From Gigaspora rosea (lineage: Eukaryota; Glomeromycota; Glomeromycetes; Diversisporales; Gigasporaceae): DNA of 64,000 nucleotides. How positions within the stretch are numbered: the stretch's first letter is position 1; each line of letters begins with the position of its first letter. This document shows positions 56,914-64,000 of this stretch, in pieces. The stretch is from positions 76,679 to 140,678 of the forward strand of contig QKWP01000624.1 in NCBI GenBank assembly GCA_003550325.1. The letters run 5' to 3'. A program made the translations under genes and the position numbers. The notes under the pieces were generated by a model. The model was given only the letters and a program-made list of their open reading frames with translations. It had not been told where the DNA came from and ran no database searches.

Positions 56914-58213
56914 TTATTTTTTTTTTTTCAGTACACCTCATACCATATCTATTCCCCTTCTACCGCTTTATTGATTTTTGATATCACTGTATACAGGTGA
57001 CTTCTTCGGAGAGGATACAACTAAAATCGGCATTATTCACCAGATACTTTATTGGCCCAAGCAATGGTGCCTTGCACCAACTACCGGAATAGTCATGCTA
57101 AATACAGCCAGAGGATTTTAACCTCTTAGCCGAACTTGTGCTATGAGTTATATAGTATTATGAATATCAGACTTAGGTCTCACTAGGGTTTGCAATGGGC
57201 TGGGCCAAACCCAGTAATTTGTGGGTTGGGCCGGGCCTGGACCGGGCTTGGGCCCAAATTTTAAGCCTGTGATTAATTGGGCCGGGCCTGGGTTGGGCTT
57301 GTAAAATTATGGGCCAGGTCCGGGTTTTATAAAGAGGCCTGATAAAACCCAGCAATACTCATTAAAAATATATAGTTTTTACTAGTTACAGGCCTATTGT
57401 ATCTAAATTAGATGTTAAAATTTTATTTCTTTTTAAACTATAATTTTTTTAATTTAGTTAGCTATTTTTATAATTCTTGAAATACCTAATAAAAATTAAC
57501 CAAATAATATTCTAGTTAATTTGGTAAAGTGTGTAATTTTTAGCATAATATAATATAATAAATTCAAGAATATACATTTTAATAATTAAGTTATTTGGAA
57601 AATATAATTATCTTAGTGTTTCAAATCAAAAATTGATTAGTTGTCAAGTTGCCAACTAATCAATAATAATTTTTTGGACAATTAATTGATTGTTGATAAT
57701 TAATTAATTAGTAATACTATTTGCAAATTATGGATTGGGCTATGGATTGGGCCAGGCTTGTTGGGCCGGGCTTGGGTTGGGTGGGCCTGGATTGGGCCAG
57801 GCTTGGGTTGGGTTGGGTTGGGCTGGGCTAAACTCGGGCTGGGTTTGGGCTTATATTTCAAACCCGTGATGAATTGGGCCGGGCTTGGGCTGGGTTTATA
57901 ATTCTACAGGCTGGGCCTGGGTTTAGATGAACCCAGCCCAACCCGGCCCATTGAGAACCCTAGGTCTCACATTATATCTCGTAACTTTAGTTATTCCAAA
58001 TCAAGTTCTAACTCGTTTTGCTTCACTGCTACAAATTTAATAACGGCAGCTGCCCAATTAAATCTATCAATTAACGTTCTGGGTCCTTGTTTCCACAGTG
58101 TTTTAGTTCCTTAACCAACTTCTTTTTGCAATTTCAGCTCTGGAAGGATTTAAACCAGCAACCTTCAATTTGCAATCTAGGAGCATAACCGCTATGCTAT
58201 TAATCCACAGGTT
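56914..58213 (-). mobile_element. SINE-like retroposon with tRNA-like head, split by hAT-like MITE
   Basis: On the complement the head has an A-box TAGCATAGCGG (58199-58189) and B-box GGTTTAAATCC (58156-58146). The 3' end is an A-run (T-run 56911-56929). A 12-bp duplication AATCCTCAATTT flanks it (56902-56913, 58214-58225). Removing the MITE leaves roughly 510 bp. The body differs from the 2986 family, so this is a second SINE-like family whose head resembles a different tRNA. Confidence 0.82.
57184..57962. mobile_element. hAT-like MITE rich in GGGCCGGGCYTGGG words
   Basis: The left end TAGGGTTTGCAATGGGC pairs with right end GCCCATTGAGAACCCTA. Perfect 8-bp duplication GGTCTCAC (57176-57183, 57963-57970). 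Both subterminal zones are stacks of GGGCTGGG, GGGCCGGGCCTGGG and GGGTTGGG in the same strand sense, GC-rich islands around an AT-rich middle (57360-57720). TAGGG ends and 8-bp duplication indicate hAT. Confidence 0.9.
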
Positions 58214-58499
58214 AATCCTCAATTTCTATATTAAACAACAAACAGAATCTTATTTTTTAGCAAAATATTAAAAAAGACAATAACAACTAGTGTAAAAAAT
58301 TACAAAAAATAAAGGGAGTGACAAAAATTAGGTAATTTTTTAGAAGAAGGAAAAGGTAAAAAAAGTTAAAATTATATATAAGAACTGACTATATATATAT
58401 TAAGGAAGAGAAAGTGAAGTAGACCTCTGATAAAAAATAATTAGATGATTAATGACACAGCTCTAACCTCTAGAACAGTACGTCTAACAGAAAAAGTTA

Positions 58500-59700
58500 A
58501 TCAAGATAAAAATAGTCTAAAATGCTACAACAAAAGCCAAAACCAAAAACATATTAGCAGAAACACAAAAAGTGGGAGATATACTGAAACCCTATAGTGC
58601 AGATTACTTAGAACAAAACAATAACACAGGTTTACAAATTAGAAATAAACTTCCAAAATTATGTAGCATAATAAGGAACAACACAGAAATATGCTAAAGC
58701 AATAAATATAAACAAAATATTAGATTAGTAAACAAATATCAAAACAAATAAACAAACACATTAAAAACCTGTAACCATAAATATGTAACAAACCCAAGCA
58801 GATAAGTAGATAAATAGAAAATTATGAAATATTTAGTACAATACTGAGGTTTATTCAACTAACAAGAACATGAAATTATAGTATATCTTAAGAATTTACA
58901 AAATCGTACTATAAAGAAGGACAAAGAAGTAGCTGACTTTCTGGGAATAACTAATCCTGAAACAGTATATATCATTAGACAAGCGATAGAGCTATATGAC
59001 TAGGAATAGTACTAAGAAGCAGCTAGAAAAAAAGGAAAGGTTAAAAAGAATGCTATTCCAAGTTTTGTAAAAAATATTGCAAAAGAAGCATTTAGTAAAA
59101 AACTAGTACTTGCATTGTCAGAATCAGGAATGATAGATTATAAAAATAAGAAAATAGAACAGCAAATTCTAGCCTTCTTGAATTGCATAAAGGAAGAGAA
59201 CCAAAGCAACCAAGAGGAGGAGAGGAGTAACGGAAAAGAAAAGAAATAAAAATTAAAGAAAAGGTGGAAGAAAAGCCTAAAAAGAAAGAAGAAAAAGAAG
59301 AGACAGAGAGTGTAAGTAGCATAAAGGGTAAAAACATGACTGAAATAAAACAAAAAGAGAACTTAGAGATCCTAGCCAAAAAAATCTACTATACAATCTG
59401 GAACCTACCAAATAAAATCTTCAAAAAGCATATTTTGGAAATGGTTAAAAATTTGGACAACCAAATAAGATATGTATCTTACATAGTATAAACTACAAGA
59501 CGAGAGCAGAAATAGAATAGAGTATATTAAAAGAAGAAATAAAAAAAAGAATTAAAGCAAACTGGGTTCTACCACTGTTCTACCTCTAAGAAATGGACAG
59601 CTTGCAAGAATTATATCAGAAAGAAGTGCAAAAATAGAGTTAGAAAAGAGACAGAGTTTTCATACAAGAATTAGAAACCTTCTAAGATTCACAAAAAAAA
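58500..59700 (+). pseudogene. LINE ORF1-like relic
   Basis: Lys/Glu-rich broken frames lead to KIYYTIWNLPNKIFKKHILE and MVKNLDNQIRYVSYIV at 59370-59490, similar in spacing to ATYFFTLWDLPKGLKAEEIK in ORF1 of the 33242 LINE. Further downstream KRIKANWVLP and ARIISERSAKIELEKRQ continue the likeness in shifted frames. No start, end or tail was found. Confidence 0.5.
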
Positions 59701-59870
59701 TCTTATTATTAAGACTAGAGTTAGAATCCGAATATATTTTTATTATCCAGATATAAATAAAATCAAAAAATATATCCGGATTAATCTATTTTAAATCCGA
59801 ATATAAATATATCTGGATATATATTTATATCAGATATATATTTATATCCGGATATATATTTATATCCAGA
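59700..59870. repeat. ATATCCGGATATATATTT repeat
   Basis: Units such as TATCCGGATATATATTTATATC repeat several times and are self-complementary. The last unit supplied the target duplication of the SINE-like copy that follows. Confidence 0.75.
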
Positions 59871-59871
59871 T

Positions 59872-60981
59872 GGTTGGGGCCCTATAGTCTAGTGGTCTAG
59901 ATGCTCAACCCTCACTGCCAAGGTCTTTGGTTCGAATCCTACTAGAAGCAGTTTCTAGGAAAAATTTGGATACAAGACCATGTGAAGTACGAATCTGGTT
60001 TTAGGAATTTCCGGAAGGAGATCCATTGTGGAGGGTTGGCACCATAGATGACAGTTCAGTTACATGAAGGTTGTGCAAGTAATTCCTTGGCGGGCGAGAG
60101 CAAGGCAGCACCAACAACCCTAAGGCAGTCTTGGGATCTTAATTGGGAGGGTAACATGACTATAACACGAACCTGAGTGGTGAGAAAAGTGGTGAACACA
60201 AAGGGATCTGTGGTAAAGAATTTGACTAAACTGGATAAGGAACACCTCTGGCACCAGTACCAAACCTAAATTGGAAGAAAACTACTACTATAGAGGTAGA
60301 TCTGCGAATTGGGGATACGAACAAAATGATGAACCACCCGGTGGGAAGTACAATGTACAAAATAAAGCTCCCTGGCCTAACCAACGGTAGAACACTAACC
60401 GCTCTACAAGAAGTTGGAAGTAGTACAAAAATGTATTATGAAATCCAGTTGGGAGTAGTTGTGTCACATAGGAGGAGTGAGAGCTAGCTTGCTGAGGATA
60501 GGGGTGGTTCTCACTCGGGCCAGTTACGCAACATAGCCAGTGCTCACCTACTTTTAGGGGAAGTATCTGCTAACCAATCCAGATAGCATATCTGCAGTAA
60601 TATACGATAGATTACTGAGAGTAGTAGGCAAAGCTTAGCTTGTGCCCCCACCAGCGCATGGATAATCTCAGGACACCAAGGTTTAGGAAGTAACCGTGAG
60701 GTTATGATCGTCTGGGCAAGGCCCTTGCACCTATAGAATCAGCAATATGAAAGAAGCAAGGAATATAGTAAATAGCGGAATAACAAAATAGGGAGTAGTC
60801 CAAAAATCCAGGTTACACAGAAAATGGGGTATGAAAAGCTCTGATAGGTTTAGGTCACAGATAGTCAAGAATATCTGAGTCTCTTGTACTTAATATAGTA
60901 TAATATTGTATCACATAATATATACAAACATATACTTAATAATAAAGTCTTCAAGGCACGATCTCACCTTAAAAAATATAT
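59872..60981 (+). mobile_element. SINE-like retroposon with excellent tRNA-like head
   Basis: The head reads GGGGCCCTATAGTCTAGTGG with A-box TAGTCTAGTGG (59885-59895) and a consensus B-box GGTTCGAATCC (59929-59939). A roughly 1-kb body follows, ending AATAAAGTCTTCAAGGCACG and an A-rich tail. ATATATATTTATATCCAGAT flanks both sides (59852-59871, 60982-61001), although in AT-repeat context. The body differs from the 2986 family, so this is a third family. No protein found. Confidence 0.82.
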
Positions 60982-61039
60982 ATATATATTTATATCCAGA
61001 TAGAAGGTTGCTTTTAATTTTAAACTGTATAAACTGATC

Positions 61040-61140
61040 AATAATGTTAAATGACCTGAAATGACCCAAATAACTCAAATGACCAATAACCGGTCATTGG
61101 GTCATTTCAAGAATGAAATGACCTATTGGGTCATTTGAAT
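61040..61140. repeat. ATGACC / GGTCAT word cluster, palindromic
   Basis: AATGACC words on the left face GGTCATT words on the right around CCGGTCATTGGG near 61090. The style matches the word-stacked ends of the hAT-like elements, but no borders were found. Confidence 0.6.
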
Positions 61141-61584
61141 TTTATTGGTAGAAATAACAATTAATTAAAACTTGTTTAAATTATGAAATCCGAAGTTAAC
61201 AATATTCAAAATATTTAATACTTACGCTAAGATTAGATCAATTTATAATTTTTTAAGTCCATTTACTCTAGTTCTTCGAAAGTAATATTTATCTTTAAAC
61301 AAAAGCTGAGCTGTCCTGTGCTAAATTACCGTGTTTGATTTCAAAAACTCTGTGATCACATATGTTAAGAATTTTAACCATCGATTTTAATCCCGTGACC
61401 TCATATTAGAGCCTCGTGACATAATTTAGAGCTCTATTCGAGCCCAGTTACTCAGGACAAGTCTGCCGGTATCCACACCTCAATCGAAGCCTTACCATTG
61501 TTAGATTAATTTTAGTTAACCTTACTAGTATATAGTTGCGATACTTGCATAGAGAGTTTATTTAGCCTCTTACAACGTACATAC

Positions 61585-61882
61585 AGAACCCCGGACATGT
61601 AGTACAGAGGTCATACTTTACGCATTTTAGCAAAAACCCCCAAAATTTGAAAAGCAAAAAATCAGTTTTTGGCAATTATCATGGCATCCAGTGGTCCAAT
61701 TTGAATAAACTATTTTTTAAAATGAAGCACTCAGTGAGGCACATCTAACAAAAAAAAGTTCATTCAATTCTGATCACTGGATCAAAAGTTATTTAAATAA
61801 ATAGATTTTGTCGTTTTTAGCAAATTAGGTCAAAATTGGCCAAAATCCAGTTATGACCTATATGAGAGATGTCCGGGGTCCT
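61585..61882. mobile_element. AGGACC-family MITE, 298 bp, complete
   Basis: The left end AGAACCCCGGACAT pairs with right end ATGTCCGGGGTCCT. Perfect 8-bp duplication GTACATAC (61577-61584, 61883-61890). The interior, read on the complement, matches 52268-52941 without the nested insertion and the start of 63787 onward. It includes an inverted pair TTTTGATCCAGTGATC and GCATCCAGTGGTCCAATTTG. Confidence 0.9.
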
Positions 61883-61937
61883 GTACATACATAATGAGGT
61901 TTATGATACGTATCAAAAGTCAGGCATTGTGCAAATT

Positions 61938-63375
61938 TATCCCTTAAACCGTCCAGCAGGCAAATTTGCCTGCTATAATTTTTTTTTATATGTTTTTTTA
62001 AAATTACTAAAAATTTTATTAAGGATATGTCACCCTATTACTAAGCTAAAATAAAAGTTTAGCATATTGTTAATTGATATTTATTAAAATTTTAATTATA
62101 TATATATTCAAATAAAAAAGAAAACTTGGCTCAAATATAGCCAATTCTTTACTTTTACTAGAAATATGAAAATTAAAATCATTTAAATATAATCTATATT
62201 CACCCCAAGCAGTTGTAACAAAAGGTACAGAGTTCAAATCCCACTGGAGACAATTTTAAAAAATTTACCTGCATTATAGTAACATAAACTCTGAGCTCAA
62301 ATATACAAATCTGTTTCCTGGGTTATACCAACTCATATTGGGAGCTCTGGTGTTGTGTTATGCACAAAACTGGGCACATAGATCCTGGAGAGTGCAGGCG
62401 CTGTGTTATGCACAGAACCGTAGGACAACAGGAAACTATACTTGGCAAGACCTGAGTAAAGAGGTAGCTAACTTTTGACGATGCCCAAACAGGAATCAGA
62501 TGGTGACTGACCGGTTCGAACTGACAAGAAGTGAACTTATATGAAGTTTTTATGTGAACTCTACCAACTGGACTGCCAGAGTCGCACTGGAGGAAAAGGA
62601 CATGTGTTGTGAAATTATGTACCAGAAGTTGGGAGCCCCTGGGTTTGCCAGAGCAGACCAACTCTCCCGGATCTTCAGATTGGAAGTAAGAAAGCAACCA
62701 GAAAAAGGAAAGTTCCAGAGGAAAAAAACTGAAAGAGGAACGGGTGGTACTGAGGTCATGTGAACTTTACAAAGAGAGAAGTAGGTAATGATAGTGGCCG
62801 AGTAACGCCTGACTGCAAGTTGCTACTAAAGAGTAGGTGATACCTGTGTAGGACAGGAAAACACTCTACAAAGTTTCCCACTAAGAATAAACTAGTTCTA
62901 AGGGTGCAGTTAGTATCTAGTATGAACTCCAGGTTTAGTAGCTGGTGGCTGAGCCAGTAATACAAGATGGACTAGCAGGAGACAGAAGATCAGAGTGTTT
63001 AAATAGACAATGCCAGTATGTGGGTTGCAGGTATGGCAGCTAAAGTAGAACCTTCAGGTGGCTACTTAAATAGGCAACCAAAAGTTGCAGGTAGGGCTAG
63101 TTGTACTCTCGTCAATGTACAAATATTGGCTTTCTCTCCATGTAGAGTGCCGAGGTCTAATATATCTTGAATAAAAGCCAATCCCCAAAGTGGGCACTTT
63201 GACACTAAAAAAAAAAATAAATTTATATATAATCTATATTCATAGTTATTATTTAAAAAAAATTTTTTAAAATATCTTAATTTTTAATAAAAATAAATCA
63301 GAACCAAATTTTAAAAATTTATTAAAAATTCTAGCAGACAAATTTGCCTGCTAAAACGGATAGTTTAAGGGATAA
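61938..63375. mobile_element. Element with TTATCCCTTAAACCG ends hosting a SINE-like copy
   Basis: Left TTATCCCTTAAACCGTCCAGCAGGCAAATTTGCCTGC pairs with right GCAGACAAATTTGCCTGCTA-AAACGGATAGTTTAAGGGATAA. The inner GCAGGCAAATTTGCCTGC is itself a palindrome at both ends. Without the SINE-like insertion it is about 400 bp. Confidence 0.75.
62203..63226 (+). mobile_element. SINE-like retroposon, 5'-truncated copy
   Basis: Same body as 2986-4046 (GAGTTCAAATCCCACTGGAG, GGGAGCTCTGG, TGAACTTTACAA, GGTTGCAGGTATGGCAG, CTTTGACACTAAAAA) but starting inside the tRNA-like head, so the A-box is missing and the B-box kept. Perfect 16-bp duplication ATATAATCTATATTCA on both sides (62187-62202, 63227-63242). 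5' truncation, A-tail and long duplication are marks of LINE-driven retroposition. Confidence 0.9.
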
Positions 63376-63387
63376 AAGTTTTATAAT

Positions 63388-63736
63388 TTATTAAAAAATT
63401 ATAAACCATTTATAGTAACACAAATTTATTCAGATCTTTGAATTCTGTAATTAGATTTTTATGATTTTAGGCTTGCTAAAATCCACTCATTGAGCTAATT
63501 ATTTTGGTAGTTGAATCATCGAAATTGGCCCAGTAGATCAAAAGTTATTGACAATTGAAAATTAATTTTTAATTGTTAATAACTTTTTATCTACTGGGCC
63601 AATTTCGATGATTTAACTGCCAAAATGATAAATAAAAGGATTCTAGCAAGCCTAAAATCATAAAAATCCAATCACAAGATCCAGATATTGGAATAAATTT
63701 GTTACTATAAATGGTTTATAATTTTTTAATAGGAGG
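63388..63736. repeat. Two-module palindromic repeat, M2 outside
   Basis: Order: ATAAACCATTTATAGTAACA, M2 (TTTATGATTTTAGGCTTGCTAA), M1 (TTGAATCATCGAAATTGGCC-CAGTAGATC), centre near 63563 (AATTGAAAATTAATTTTTAATT), M1', M2', TTACTATAAATGGTTTAT. Closely matches 22949-23282. The module order is inverted relative to 32486, 42430 and 43303. Confidence 0.82.
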
Positions 63737-63786
63737 AGTCATCTTGGAGCCATCCAGGGTGATAAAAAATTCACTGCCACCCTATC

Positions 63787-64000
63787 AGGACCCCGGACAT
63801 CTCTCATATAGGTCATAACTGGATTTTGGCCAATTTTGAACTAATTTGCTAAAAACGACAAAATCTATTTATTTAAATAACTTTTGATCCAGTAATCAGA
63901 ATTGAATGAACTTTTTTTTGTTAGATGCGCCTCACTGAGAGCTTCATTTTAAAAAAAAAGTTCATTCAAATCGGACTATTGGATGCCAAGATAATTGCCA
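63787..64000. mobile_element. AGGACC-family MITE, cut by window end
   Basis: Starts AGGACCCCGGACATCTCTCA after ACCCTATC (probable left 8-bp duplication). The interior GGTCATAACTGGATTTTGGC...GATCCAGTAATCAGAATTGA...GCGCCTCACTGAGAGCTTC matches 52268-52941 and the reverse of 61585-61882. The right end lies beyond 64000. Confidence 0.85.

Overview
The window looks like nuclear DNA of a fungus, very probably an arbuscular mycorrhizal fungus (Glomeromycotina, Rhizophagus type). That placement is inference. It rests on strong AT-richness, split genes with short GT-AG introns (mostly about 45-130 bp), a fungal set of conserved eukaryotic genes, and an exceptional load of nested, decayed transposable elements.

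Seven protein genes and one gene relic form two islands. Island 1 (13.7-22.3 kb) holds MAGOH (-), a Csn12/PCID2-type PCI protein (+), an Oca6/Siw14-like phosphatase-family protein (-), the spindle-checkpoint protein MAD2 (-), ribosomal protein uL1/L10a (+), and a broken C-terminal fragment of kynurenine 3-monooxygenase (-). MAGOH and the PCI gene share a 182-bp divergent promoter containing TCACGTGA. MAD2 and uL1 share a 431-bp divergent promoter. Island 2 (44.0-48.7 kb) holds a MAPR/Dap1 cytochrome-b5-like heme protein (+) and the ARS2/Serrate RNA-effector protein (-). MAGOH, ARS2 and the PCI protein all belong to nuclear RNA processing or export, but they are not arranged as an operon. I rebuilt all exons by hand from frame continuity, splice dinucleotides and family similarity.

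Everything else is repeat-derived. 33.2-40.9 kb is one whole LINE retrotransposon with a 13-bp target-site duplication (TSD), carrying RNA-binding ORF1, endonuclease, reverse transcriptase and RNase H, with frames broken by several mutations. 25.2-27.4 kb is a decayed relative. Several 0.5-1.1 kb SINE-like retroposons carry tRNA-like pol III promoter heads and A-tails or flanking duplications (3.0-4.0, 30.3-32.5, 56.9-58.2, 59.9-61.0 and 62.2-63.2 kb). Short DNA-transposon derivatives are everywhere. They include hAT-like elements starting TAGGG/TAGGC with 8-bp duplications, a family with AGGACCCCG ends and 8-bp duplications, TTAA-flanked elements ending GGGTAGGGTG, TA-flanked elements ending CAGTGC, and long palindromes. 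Many are nested, up to four levels deep at 30.3-32.5 kb.

Points most worth a second look are: a 2.46-kb element whose target duplication contains the MAGOH stop codon, so that the MAGOH 3' end is transposon DNA; an apparent 1-nt frameshift in the PCI gene that a cryptic in-frame intron could bypass; a family of palindromes built from two shared modules that occur in inside-out orders; and the hAT-like elements whose interiors are made of element-specific simple words.
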